Assembly: GCA_030374765.1 (NCBI GenBank)
Contig: JARGXX010000022.1
Coordinates: 868,001-932,000 of the forward strand
Source: Agarophyton chilense
Taxonomy: Eukaryota > Rhodophyta > Florideophyceae > Gracilariales > Gracilariaceae
DNA: 64,000 nt
Direction: 5' to 3'
This document shows, one piece after another, positions 10,370 through 23,124 of the stretch. Position 1 is the first letter of the stretch. The number at the start of each line of letters is the position of its first letter. Under the pieces are notes generated by a model. The model saw nothing but the letters and a program-made list of their open reading frames with translations, did no database searches and was not told where the DNA came from. The position numbers were made by a program, and so were the translations under genes.

Positions 10370-13300
10370 AGATGGCTTTGTCGAAATTGAACTTGTAAGT
10401 CTGTTGGGCTGTGATCAGTACAGCTTTAGCCGATTGGGTAATGCTGTCAATGCGTCGGCGCGAGTAGCGCTCCGCCTGAGTAGGAGTCATTCCTTCGGTT
10501 ATGTCCTGGGGTAAAATGAACTCCTGAAGGTCAACAGCTTTCGGCAGTGGCGATCTCGTTAGTGTTAAATCAAAAGGTGTTGTCCGCGTGGAAGCGTGTA
10601 CTTGCGTGTTGTAGGCACAAACTAGTGGCTCAAAGTTGTCGCCCTAGTCCAATTGGTGCTGGAACACATAGTGTGCTAATCGGTCCTGTAGGGTACACGA
10701 TTGAAGCGTTCGGCTTCGCCATTGGTTTACGTGTGGTATGCCGTTGTGGTTACATGTTTGATACCTAAGGTAGCATAAACGTGCGAAAAGAATTTGGATA
10801 CAAAAAGGCTTCCATTATCCGTAAGGACGTAGATTGGAATGCCATAGGGATATACCCAGTGTTACAAGAATGCCGTGGCGAAATCCGTGGCTGTTGTCTT
10901 TCCTAGAGGTAGGGCTTGGGTAAGTTTGGTAACCCTATCGGTTATATCCAAGACAAACCGTTTCCCATGAAACGACTTTAGCAAATGTCCAAGTATATCC
11001 ATTGCGACGATTTTCATTGGCCCTGCGGCGGGGAAGAGTTTCAATTTGGCCTGATGGTTCGCGCGAGATCCTCGGATTTGTGCGCACGAAGTACAGTTCC
11101 GTGCGGTTTTCCATATGTTTTGCGCCATTAGTGGCCAACAGAAGAACTTCCACAGGGTCTGGTACATTCGCCGGCCTCCAGGGTGACCAGCAAAGCGAGG
11201 TAAATGGGCGAGGTGTAGGAATCATGTCCTCAGTGACCTTGGTATTATCCGTTGGAGTGCGCCATCCAGTGGTGAACGGCTTCACAATAGTTGGAATCGG
11301 TCGTAGTCGAATAAGCATCCAGGGGTTCCCACCAATTGGGCCGTTTCCTTGCAGTACTCGTCTTCGACATGTCCTGTAGGAGCTCTTCAATAGTTATAGG
11401 GAGGAGTTCTTTTTTCTCTGGGGTTATTGCATTAACCTGAGGTAGTGTGGAATTGGGTGGTACTGTCTCCCAGTCCAATAAATAGACTTTATTTTCCTTT
11501 TCCTCAGGATCATCCACTTTGACTGTACCCATAAGGTAATCCGTTTCCGTATTATCCTGAAGTCGATCACCTGTGAAGGGAGTAGGGATGAAGTCGTCCA
11601 ATGGCGTGGCATCAGTTCCGTTGGTAATGATTCGCGAGAAGGGATCTGCTGCCTGGTGCTCGATGCCTGGCCTATAGGTTATATCATAGCCATACTCTGA
11701 CAGGCTAAGGCGCCAACGAGCGAGGCGACTTGATGCATCGGTCATATTGAGTAATTAGCGGAGTGAATCGTGGTCTGTCCTGATGATGAACCTAGTTCCC
11801 TCGAGGTATGGTTGGAGCGATAATACAGACCATACTATTGCGAGACAATCGTTTTCGGTGGTACTGTAGTTTCGCTTCGCGCTGGTGAGCGTTCTGCTCC
11901 AGTACCCAATAGGTCGGTAATTCTTTGGTGAATCTTGTTCCTGTAGCATTGCACATCCCACTTGGACATCAGAAGCGTCTGTGTCCAAGATGAAAGGCCT
12001 CTTGGATTTTGGTAAAGCGAGTATGGGTGGGTTCAGAAATTTGTCCTTTAGGGTCTGAAATGCCTGAAATTGGTCCTCGGTAAGGTGTTTAAACGCCAAA
12101 AGTGTTTCCTTTTTCAACATTGCGTTGAGAGGGGCCGAGAGTTTAGCAAATCCTTGGACGAAACGTCGGTTGATATTGCACAAGCTCAAAAAGGATCGTA
12201 GTTCCGTGTCGGTTCTGGGAGTTTTAGTCTGGCGGATCGTATCCGTGGTCCGTTTGGCTTTCTTTATCTTTCCTGGAAGGACGAAGTGACCGAGATAGTC
12301 AACTAAGCCTGAAAGAAGGTGCGTTTGCGGAGTTTCAGTGTTACTCCGGCGTTCTGTAGGATTGTTAGAACCGTCTTCTCGTGGCCAAGGTGTTCCTTAA
12401 CGGTCCTTGAGAAGATTATTACGTCATCAAAGTAGACCAGGGCGAATTTCCATTGGACTCTGGACAGTATGATGTCCATTACCCGTTGGAAGGTTGCTGG
12501 CGCATTTTTTAAACCAAAGGGCATAAGAGTAAATCTGAACATAGACCTTCATGGGTGGTGAAGGTTGTCAGCGCTCTCGCCTCCTCGGACATAGGGATTT
12601 GCAAATATCCATTATTAGAGTCCAATATCATGAATACGGCTGCTACACCTAAGGAATCTAGACATTCATCCATACGGGTATCGAGTATGAGTTCCTCTTG
12701 GTTACTGCGTTCAGCTTCCTACAGTCGACACAAAACCTGACGGAGTCATCCTTCTTAGCCGAGAGGACAAGGGGAATTGCCCATTCAGATTGGTTAGGAG
12801 GCGCCGGCTCAATGACGTGAGCTCTGCGCATTTTGTCCATCTGGTCGGCGACAATTTCCCTATCCTTCAGGCCTGTAAGGTTTGGGTGCTGGAACTGTGG
12901 TCTAGCATCATCCTGAAGGTCAATTCCGTGTGTAGTAGCTCTGATATTTCTCGATCTACCTGATCACATGGTCTGGTATTCCCTGAGGAGATCAATGACC
13001 TGGGGCCTATAGGATTCGAATCCTGCGCCGATAGCGACTGTTCTCTCCGAAGAGTCGTCGTCCTCATCGGGAGTCGGCATGGAAAGGTTATCCAATCGGG
13101 CCTCCATAATGGCCACGGGCGCAGGCAGAGTGATGCCAATCACTGTACCTTTAGGTAACAGTACGGGCCTATCTCGGAAGTTGCTGATTGTGACCGAGAA
13201 GGACCTGTTTGGGCGGATGACCATTACTCCATTGGCCATCAAGGTGAGGTGCTTCAGAACCGTTTTCGGGTGGTTCTGTATCGCCACTAGACCTGGGGAC

Positions 13301-14505
13301 TGGGAATGGACCGATACGGTGATCTGGGTCGTCGGGGATATCGTTATGGCTTTCGATAAGCGGATTTTATTCGATTTAGTATCCTTGCAGATAATTGTCT
13401 GTTTGAGGTTAGCTTCTGGCCTTGTGGCGGAACCAATTAAGGGGATGGAAGGTGCGCGATAGAACGCGACTTTCCTAAGGCCTAGATGAACTGACTTAAT
13501 GTATCGATCGATGAAGGAGGTTCCTACAATTGTGTCAGCGCCCAAGTTAGGACATACAAGGAACCACGTGCGGACTTTGAATCGTCCTAAGTGTATGTAA
13601 AGTGGTATTATAGTTTTTATGTTCATTGGTCTACGTGATGCATTGGTAATCCTGGGGGTCTTCCTTGCCTGAAAGAAGTCTTGCCCCCCAAATTAGAGTA
13701 GCTTAGATTGGACCAAGTTGGGACCAGTGCCTGTGTCCAATACGACTGTGGCCACTCGGGAGCTGTTGGGACGTAGTCCCATGGCTACCCGAACTTTATA
13801 ATTCTCCTATCTGAGGATATAGACGGGGTCGTTACTGTCTTCCAATTCTGGTCCATTCTGAGTGGTTCAATGGTTGTGGTTAGTATTGGGAGACGAAAAG
13901 CTCCTTGGCTCCTGACCGTCCAATTTGTTGAGGCATGGACATAAAGAAGGAGGATTTGCCTCGCGTCGAACCTCTAAGCGTTTTTCGATGGGGTTTCCGT
14001 ATCTTCCTGAGGATGGGGATCCTCTTCGGGGTCGTCCGTAGGGTCAACAATGGCATGGAACTGTGGGGCTTTCACTGTAGTATCCGAAGGGGTGGCATAG
14101 CGAGAGCTTCCGGGTGCTCCTGTGGCTCGTTGCTTTGCCCTTTTAAGCATTCTTTCGGATCTTCGCACCTTGTAATAATCTTTGCTTAAGGCTAGGAGAT
14201 GTTTACGTGCGTCCTCAGGCAGATACCTCGTGCAGTCACAGGGTTGGACCATGGAAAGACAGAGAAAGCAAGCACTTGGTGGGCGAACAAAAACGTCCTT
14301 GCAGGGTGGAAAGGGGGAATACTTGGGTGTGGGTGGTCCAGTGGTCGCTGTAGTTACCTATGAGGTATATGATAGGGACACAGACGGAGGGGCACTGAAA
14401 ATAACCGCGAGGAAAGCTCTCGAGTCGGTATACTGGAGCGGTGAATCCATGTCCGATTCCGTGGAGCTAACCCAATGGGCTTGGTTTGGTGTAAGCAATT
14501 GTAAC
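10370..14505 (-). mobile_element. Ty3/gypsy retrotransposon remnant (Gypsy-A), broken
   Basis: A fossil gypsy element on the minus strand. Its parts, in element order, are gag-like sequence (about 13.9-14.5 kb), aspartic protease region (about 13.0-13.7 kb), reverse transcriptase (about 12.2-12.9 kb), RNase H (about 11.5-12.2 kb), and integrase with its zinc-binding head and core (about 10.4-11.2 kb). The coding region is heavily decayed, with roughly ten breaks. No LTR of its own was found at the left edge. Its 5' leader abuts an LTR at 14,506 that is in the wrong orientation to be its own 5' LTR. It is clearly older than the second gypsy element and the copia element. Confidence 0.8.
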
Positions 14506-15172
14506 TGTAGTATTCTATTATGTCGGAAAATCCGATAGGTTGGTTTTTCGCGAAGTCGCGGTTGGAACTCATAAGTGAGTGATGTCATCAAACTTGTGAT
14601 ATGAAACAGCACACCGCGTAGGATGCCAGGAGGCAGGGTACCTTAGTGGAACACGCGGTATCACGAGTGGACTGGCTTGCAACGGCGCATGTAGTGGCGA
14701 TCCACGTGGCTGGTTTTACTACCCTTTGTAGCTAGACGTCCATTAGGGACCATACCCATACAGTGGTTTGGCTAAGTGGCTGACCACTGGGTATTATTTA
14801 TATATTTATTTGGGCACTCACCCTGGCACACAGTATATAGTGTACCAGAGGTGAGCGCCGACTCCAAGAAAAGTAGACAACATGGGCATCATGACTATTC
14901 TGTTTCTCGCTTAGGATTCCTTAACCGGAGATCCGGACGAGCTATAATAAATAGTCAGCCCCCAACCACTTCACGAGCCGTCTCGTACCTACGTCCCATC
15001 AACTTTTTACAGTTGCACTGTTCACCCTCGCTGGCGAGTAGTGGCCTTACACCCCACTTCCAGCTCGCTGGTGTTGTAGCTCTACCACCCCTTTTCTTTC
15101 GCCGCAAGCGACCCATCGGCAGTCCGAACGCTGTCTCAGGGGTCTGCTCTCTCCGTAAGAGCGGATACTACA
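14506..15172 (+). repeat. 667-bp gypsy LTR, copy A (inverted relative to copy B)
   Basis: It starts TGTAGTATTC and ends GGATACTACA, so the ends form a short inverted repeat as in many LTRs. It matches the reverse complement of 22,458-23,124 over the full 667 bp with about 15 differences counted by eye (about 2%). The right flank is ATCTG (15,173-15,177), the reverse complement of CAGAT, which flanks copy B at 23,125-23,129. The left flank GTAAC is not repeated. Confidence 0.85.
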
Positions 15173-15394
15173 ATCTGTGGTAAAGTGAGCTACATCAAGG
15201 AGTTCATGATGCCACGTTTTGGACCTGGATGTTTTCTGTCATGCACCTTGTAGTACAGTGATTTAGTTAGCAATGTGTAGAGCTTTTCGCTAATTTGGAG
15301 TTAGATAGAAAGGATTAAGTGGACAGGGAGGCGCACCTGAGGAGTCGATCTCCCTGGAGAGTGGTAATCGCATGCGTCGATGATATCGCACGAG
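15173..15394. other. spacer between LTR copy A and the gypsy chromodomain end
   Basis: A 222-bp stretch without coding signal. If the LTR next to it was inverted together with its flank, part of this may be former target-site flank rather than element interior. Confidence 0.3.
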
Positions 15395-18300
15395 CTACAA
15401 ACGGGGGATATGAGCTATAGGTTCCCACGTATCCGCTTCCGGAGGGAAACCGTACCAACGGACTCGATACAGTAAGTCTCTGGTATCTTCATGCTCGCCA
15501 TGTTCACATATGCGATCCATAACATATTCCTGGGCGTTTCCCAATACTTTCGCTGTTGGCGCGAGACTCCCGTTAACAGGTTTGAAATGCCTTAGGGCTG
15601 ACCCAAGCGTCTCTGTGTTAGCAGCCTCCGCGTCGCTAAGCGCTCGCTCGTCGACTAACTGTCGTTCTGCCCGCAGGGGCAGTGTACTCACTCCTTGAGA
15701 ACCTTTCTCAGATAAAGAGCTATCCTGTTTTCCAGTTTCCATAGAAGCGTACTTCATGCTACTTCTCAATTTCATTCGTGGATGAACTTCCTTCGGTTTA
15801 TCCGATTCTGACCGCTGTTAGGTGGACGATGGTGCTTGCACCACGACAGGAGGCGATACCTCTTCTTCTTCCTGCCCACGAGGGATGGGAGCCGATATCG
15901 GCGGAACAGCGAGTGGCGCCTCACCTGACGGTTCAGCCTGAAGCGGCAAAGGCGCGTGTTCGCGTGCACTCGTTTCCAAGTCCTTGGGGCCAAATTCCAA
16001 AACATCTTTCCTGCTTTCAGGTTCCATTTCTGTACTTACGGGTGTGCGCGTGCCACGGGGCATATCCCGATACTTCGGAAGCTCTCCGTGATTGGCGTAC
16101 GCAACCGCCGGCGGTGAGAGATCAGGAGCTTTCTCCTCCGCTCGAGCCATTGGTGGCGGTTCACTCTCCCCAGAGTCACTTGGGTTTTTGCCTTGACGTT
16201 CCGTCGCACTTGCCTCCTTAGTTCTACCACATACCTGGACTCCCACTTGCGGGTCAGGCGCGACTTCAACGCGATCGCGCGATACACGTTCAACGTCCTC
16301 ACCTGTCTTGATGACCACTGTGTCTTCATCAAGGTCCACCACTTTGAAGGGTCCGGCCGCTATCGGCAACACCTTATGACGAGATTCTTCCTGTTTGTCC
16401 GGTCTTTCAACTCGCACGAAGACGTGACCTCCTACTTGGATTGTCGGATTTCCTCTTCGCCTTCTGGCGTCATAGTTTCGCTTATAGCGAGCTTGCGTAT
16501 TTGATAACTCCTTAGCGGCTTCTTCCGCTCTGGCCTTCAGGTCATTCCTCCATTTCAGATGGTACTTAGCCGGGGTCGGCGCGTCCAATTCTTTCTCGTC
16601 GTCGAGCGCAACCGGTAAAGCCGGAGGGTTACGTGAGAGCACGAGGTCGAACGGTGCCGTCTTTGTAGATGCATGCACTTGCGTATTGTACGCGTAGCAC
16701 AGAGTATCTGTAAACATGTCCCATTCTTTCGGGTGGTCCGTGATGTAGTGGCGTAATGCTGCTATCAGCGTGCGGTTGAAACGCTCCACCTGACCGTTGC
16801 ATTGCGGATGATAGGCCGTGGTAAACACGTTTCGAATGCCCATAATGCGGCAAACATTCTGAAAGAACTTCGCAACGAATTGCTTCCCATTATCTGATAA
16901 CAGAAATTCTGGTGGTCCGTATATAAATACCCAGTGTTTGATGAACGCCTGTGCGATTACGGTTGCGGTTATCCGCTTCAGCGGCACAGTCCGCACTAGC
17001 TTCGAGAAGCGGTCGGTGATTACCAATAGGTAGCGATAAACTCGCCTTGAGCGAATCAATTCCCCTAGGATGTCGATACTGACGTATTGTAAAGGCGCTT
17101 TCGCCTGGAATAACGTCATCGGTTTCCGCTTCCTGTAAAGCTTCACGCGATTCTTCGCACATGTTGTACACAACCTCACTGTAGCATGGCAGTCCATTGC
17201 CGAAGTAGGCCAGTAAAAATCTCTTCTTACAGTCATGAACAACTTTTTTCCTCCTGGATGACCAGACAGCCTGCTGTAGTGTGCCAGATGGAGTACTCGA
17301 CTCTTCAAGACGTGTGTAATCACGATTTGATCATGCTTTTCGACATGTCTTAACAGTATTCCTCGTGAATCGAGTGAAAAGGGGAGTTCCCCCCCCCGTT
17401 AAGACGAGAGCTTATCGACGCACAAAACGTATCTGCGTGTTGCTCATTGAGGAGCTCAGTGCACGAGATTCGCTCGAGTTGAACTGAAGGTTCAAGTGTC
17501 TGCTAATGCAAGGAACGGGTCTGCATCCGAATAATCATCAAGGGTCTCTTGTTCCTCTTCTTCAAAAGATGATGAATGGGTCTCCATATAGAAGCAAGGT
17601 ATCTCTTCATCGATTTCGCCTTGGGTTTCGCCCAGTGTTTTGAGTCGCGATAGCGCGTCAGCTTGGACATTGGCCAATCCCTTCCTATACTTCACTTCGA
17701 AGTCGAATTCAGAAAGGCGTAAGCGCCATCGTGTGTGACGACCAGACGGGTCTGTAATGGACAGTAACCATCGTAGAGACGAATGATCCGTGTTGACGGT
17801 AAAACGTTCTCCTTGGAGATACGGTCGCCATGTGGTTAGAGCCCAAACGACTGCAAGGCATTCCTTTTCTGAAACTGAATACTTCTTCTGAGCTGCGTTC
17901 AGCGATCTTGACCAGTAACCAATGGGTTTGCGTTCACCATCAGGGTGTGTTTGAAAAAGGGCACACCCTACTTGGTACTCGCTAGAGTCGATATCCACTG
18001 AGTATGGCAGGTTGGGGATGGGCAGCGCCAAGACTGGGGCTCTAATAATCTTTGTCTTCAGCGTGTCGAACGTTTCCACTTCAGCTTGTCTGAATTGTTC
18101 CAGCTGTACTGGTTGTCCTTTACGCAGCTTTGCGTTGAGCGGTGCCGCTATATGCGAGTATCGCGGCACGAATCGTCGGTAGACGTTGCACAAGCCGAGG
18201 AAAGAACGCAATTGCTTCTGTGTCGACGGAGGTTGGCAAACTGTCCCGGCTTGATCACATATCCTAAGTACCGGACGGTGTCAGCGAACCATTCGCATTT

Positions 18301-21300
18301 CTTGAACTCCAAGGTGATACCTGCGCTCTGTAGTGCTTTGAGGATCTCCTCGACATGCCGTAAATGGCTTTCCAAATCCTGGGAAAAGATGATCACATCG
18401 TCCACATAGACTAAACAAGTCTTCCACTTGTATCATGAGAGCAAGATGTCCAGAGTACGCTGGAAAGTAGCCGGTGCATTCGTTAGGCCGAAGAGCATCC
18501 TTTTGAAACGGTAGAGACCGGCGTGACACGCAAATGCGGTTTTGTCTTGGTCTTCTTCCGCTACAGGCACCTGTCAATAGCCAGAGTTGGCCTCTAACGT
18601 GGTGAACACGTTCACTTCTCCTAAGCTGTCAATACATTCGTCCATTCGAGGCAACGGGTATGTATCCCGAACTGTATCTGCGTTCAGTTTTCGATAATCG
18701 ATACAGAATCGTAAAGAACCATCAGGTTTCGGAACCAGCACCACTGGTGAGGCCCAAGCAGAGTGAGCTGCTTCGATTACTCCTTCTTCCAGCATTTTGC
18801 TGACATTCTCCTCCTCGATTTGGCGAGTTCGCGGTCCCGCTCTGTAAAGTGGTTGGGAGATGGGTTGTGACCCTGCGACCAAATCAATGTGGTGTTCCGT
18901 AGCGGAGATCTCTCCTAGTTTTCCACTCCACATAGATGAATACTTCTTCAGCATAGTCCTGATCTTCGTTTCGCAGTGTTCTGACACATGTGCTAAGTCT
19001 AGCTCATCGACCAGGCTCTCTGGATCCTTTGCCGTTTGCAATTGATCTCCAGACGGAGTTTGCAGTTCTTCGTCTGTGTCACCGACATGGGTTAATCCCA
19101 ATACTTCTGCAGTAGAAATATGAGTAGGGACCACCACTCTGGGATGAGGGAAAGCTGTTGCAACAACCTGATTCTTCGGTATCTGATAATCGTTATCGGT
19201 GAAGTTACTCACTAGTATTCAAAAGGGGCTACCAGGATCAACCTAAACAATGCCGTTAGCGACTAGCAATCCACGGGATTCGTACATGCGAGTATTCGGT
19301 TGAATTACCACGAGTCCGTGTCGTTCAGTTCTTACTTGAACCTAGGTTTGGGTTTGCGCCTTCAGCATGGCACTCTTCGCTACTCGAATCCTCGGCGAGA
19401 CACGTCCTCGGAATTTCCCGTGTTCCATAGATGGTGGAAGTGGAGGTGCTTCGGAGCAACGACGCATTGGCTTGCAAACAATTGGTACAATTGATTCATC
19501 ATCTAGTTCCACTAGTTTTCTTCGCGGGCGAATGGCTTCGACTAACTTGTCGAAATAATCACATCCCAGTACCACTGGTGCAGCTAACGTCTTACAGACG
19601 ATGTAGTCGACTAGGACTACAAAGCGTCCCAGACGCACCACGAGTCGAACTGTTCTCAGTGTCTTCACAACACTTTTGTTGACATCCCGGATGTCCGGTA
19701 AAGGGCCGTATCGAATACGTTCTAAGTCAGCAGGAGCGAGCTCCGATTCCCGTATAAAGTTCGGACCAGCACCTGTGTCCAGGATAGTCAATCGACGAGA
19801 TAACAGATTCCTGTCAGAGCCGATGTCGGCATAGAGCTTATAGTTTCTTTTAGACATTACCATGAGGTAACTTTCTCGTTTTGACGGATAAGTATAACGT
19901 CTCCAAGGACGATGTGTCTCACAGTCAAACTGTACTCGCTTTCCGTCCGGTGGATTGATTCTGTACGGCGGAAATTTGGGGAGGCCTCAAGAGAATCTTG
20001 GGCCTCCAAGCGCGGGAGCAGGGAGGCGAGCTCTCCCTGGTCAGCACTACGGGATCGACTATTACCGACCCCCTAGGGGCTCCCTCACTTAGTTTTCCGG
20101 TTGCAACGGCTGATTAGCCTCAAAGGCGCCTCTTCCTACCGGGGTTCCGGGTTGTAACACTTCACCATTCTGAGCAACCGGCTTATCCGTCCGGCGCATT
20201 GGTGTCTGAGAAAACCAACTTTTGGCTTTCCAATACATGCCCGCTGGTACGCGGCTCCTTTCCTCTTCTGAGAGTGCTTCATAATTCGTCATGATACGAC
20301 TCAGATCCTTTGCAGGAAGCGTGCATTTTGCACTCAAATGGTGTTTTCCATAACATGAATAACATATCAAACCGTCACGACGGTTGGTCAACATAGGTTG
20401 TGAACGGTATGCCGTGCGAGTATCCACCCATCCATGTTTCCCGTTCTTAAAACCTCCTTGTGGTGGCACCGTGTAGGGACGGTACATAGGGCGACGGCCC
20501 TCCATAGCCATTAGGGCTTCCTCGTCCTGAGACTCCGAGTGTGGGAGATCCACTGTAGGTACTGAAGAGTCCGTATATTCCACTAAATGGACCGCCTCCT
20601 CATGCGAGTCACTTCCCTTGGGTGCCAACGACGAATCTCGCGAGTCAACTGGAGATTCCAGATGTAGCAGTTTGCTGCGCTGATTAACTCTGGCGGAGAT
20701 CTTCTCCTTACCCATTGAGGTTCCAAAAGCCACTGAACGACGGGGGCTACCACGCGCTCTGGCCGCGTCTCCTTCAGCTTTCGCAAACTGAACTACCTCC
20801 AAAAAGGAGACTCTTCCATGCTTCTCTCGATATCGAGCTACCAACGACTTGATGCTCGGGTCCAGCCCGTCGATGTACAAGGTAATCTTATCCTCCGTCG
20901 AGTGGACGTTTCCACAGCGGACTGAAGCTTTGTTAAGCCTTGAGCTGTACTCAGCTTCTCCCTCCTCAGGCTTTTGGGTCACATCCCTTAGGTCCAGGAT
21001 CGCCTGACGTATCGCGTTTGAAGTCGCGTAACTGCGCAGCAAATACTGCACCGCCTCTGGCCATGAGGTAACGCCGCCTTAATTGGCTGTCAATGATTCG
21101 CAAACGGAACGATATTGCTCTAAAGCAAAACCCTTCAGGAAGTGTGGTAAAGACACAAATGCCTGTGGTTCACTCATCTCTAGAGTGTCTGCTTCGGCAA
21201 CGAATCGAGTGAGAAACTAGATAATGAGAGTGGGGGTTTTCCCATCAAATGTTAAATCATTAAGGCCGATCTTCAATCGTTTGATGTGATCCTTCACCTT

Positions 21301-23124
21301 CGCGGTTTCGCGTCCTGAGCGCTTCTTGCTCTTCACCTTCAGACGGTAGTACCTGTAATTCAGGACCTTCCGATAAAGCGGATTCGTGCACGGGAGCACC
21401 TTCAATCCTCTGTATGGTGAGCCTTTTTTTCTCATTAACTACGAAGACGTGTTCTTCTTCCGAGATCGGGACCTTCGATGACCATCATCACTGTCGTCGT
21501 CATCTGACGTTTCTGAATCATCAGAATCATCAGTACTGGAACTGAAGCCCTCCGTACTTGACGATTCATCACTCGAATCACGTGCGGACTTCCGCTTCTT
21601 ACGTCGTGACTTCGACTTCTTCGAACGAGCTTCCTCCACAGGAGCTCCTTCCTCTTCCAGCACGACTGGTTTAGCAGCAGTCTGCGCATGAACTGCCGCC
21701 TCCAGGTGTTCTGAACGAGGGTTGATTCGAGTGAGGACTTCCTCTACATCCACGGTTAAGCCGGGTAGCGCATCGGGCGTATTCCAGTACCTCTCCAGTA
21801 GATGGTTCAAATCCTCACGTAGTGTTTTCACTGATGCAGAGAACTGCTTCCCATCGTTTTGACGAACGAGTGCTTGATGCGCACTGCGTAACTGTTCGAC
21901 ATCAGCGATAAGAGCAGCGATCTGCGATTCCAACGCAACCTTGCGCACACGCGAAGCGCTTGACTCAGACTTGAGACGACGCACTTCACTGCGCAAATCA
22001 TCCTCTTCTTGAGGTTCGACGACCTCAGGGTCAACTACGGCTTCTGTGGTGGGCTTTACTGCCGCTGCCACAGGGGCCGGTACATCCGAGAGATATCGTT
22101 CATCATTCACCGAGCGTGAACGCAACATCGCTTGACGATACAGCCGCTCTCCGGCTTCAACAGATGAGGCGAGCCTCGGTTTCGGGGGTGGTCCCGCAGT
22201 ATCGGGGCGACCAGTACTCGACTGGCTTCGGGTCTTCGGCATCCTAGACCAAACCTGAGTCCAGGTGCGAACCAAATGGTGTCTTCGACTTCTCGACCAC
22301 GTGTTCAAGCACGATGAATTCCGAAATTGCCGGAGGTGGTTTGATAAACAATAACTGTAGTGATTCCACTTGTTCCCAGTATCGATATCGATTCCACGTT
22401 CGAGGAAAGAATTGTTCAGTGCAGCTGACCACAGTGGTTCTAAATCGGGAGACCACTTGTAGTATCCGCTCTAACGGAGAGAGCAGACACCTGCGACAGC
22501 GTTCGGACTGCCGATGGGTCGCTTGCGGCGAAAGAAAAGGGGTGGTAGAGCTACAACACCAGCGAGCTGGAAGTGGGGTGTAAGGCCACTACTCGCCAGC
22601 GAGGGTGAACAGTGCAACTGTAAAAAGTTGATGGGACGTAGGTACGAGACGGCTCGTGAAGTGGTTGGGGGCTGACTATCTATTATAGCTCGTCCGGATC
22701 TCCGGTTAAGGAATCCAAAGCGAAGAACAGAATAGTCATGATGCCCATGTTGTCTCCTTTACTTGGAGTCGGCGCTCACCTCTGGTACACTATATACTGT
22801 GTGCCAGGGTGAGTGCCCAAATAAATATATAAATAATACCCAGTGGTCAGCCACTTAGCCAAACCACTGTATGGGTATGGTCCCTAATGGACGTCTAGCT
22901 ACAAAGGGTAGTAAAACCAGCCACGTGTATCGCCACTACATGCGCCGTTGCAAGCCAGTCCACTCGTGATACCGCGTGTTCTACTAAGGTACCCTGCCTC
23001 CTGGCATCCTACGCGGTGTGCTGTTTCATATCACAAGTTTGATGACATCACTCACTTATGAGTTCCAACCGCGACTTCGCGAATAACCAACCTATCGGTT
23101 TTTCCAACATAGTAGAATACTACA
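15178..23124 (-). mobile_element. Ty3/gypsy chromovirus (Gypsy-B), broken
   Basis: Parts on the minus strand, in element order: 5' LTR (22,458-23,124); a likely primer-binding site starting about two bases after the LTR (TGGTCTCCC); gag with a coiled-coil, acidic-basic N-terminal part (21.4-22.3 kb) and a CCHC-like knuckle (20.1-21.05 kb); aspartic protease (19.3-19.9 kb); reverse transcriptase and RNase H (17.5-19.2 kb); integrase with HHCC head and core (15.8-17.3 kb); and a C-terminal chromodomain (15.4-15.55 kb), which marks it as a chromovirus. It is broken, with about half a dozen interruptions, some of which could be normal gag-pol frame junctions. LTR divergence of about 2% implies a fairly recent insertion. 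The right flank is piggyBac copy 2, so it probably landed in that transposon. Confidence 0.8.
22458..23124 (-). repeat. 667-bp gypsy LTR, copy B (5' LTR of Gypsy-B)
   Basis: In element sense it runs TGTAGTATTC to GGATACTACA and is followed by a TGG-beginning primer-site candidate. It is followed on the plus strand by CAGAT (23,125-23,129). Orientation agrees with the gag-pol direction of Gypsy-B. Confidence 0.85.

Noticed and set aside
14506-15172. LTR copy A as the 5' LTR of Gypsy-A
   Set aside because: It abuts the Gypsy-A leader but points the wrong way for a minus-strand element, and no matching LTR lies at the other end of Gypsy-A.
14506-23124. The inverted 667-bp repeats as terminal inverted repeats of a large DNA transposon or Polinton-like element
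   Set aside because: The repeats have LTR-type ends, one is followed by a primer-site candidate and gag, and the interior encodes only gypsy parts; no integrase-polymerase-capsid set of another class is present.
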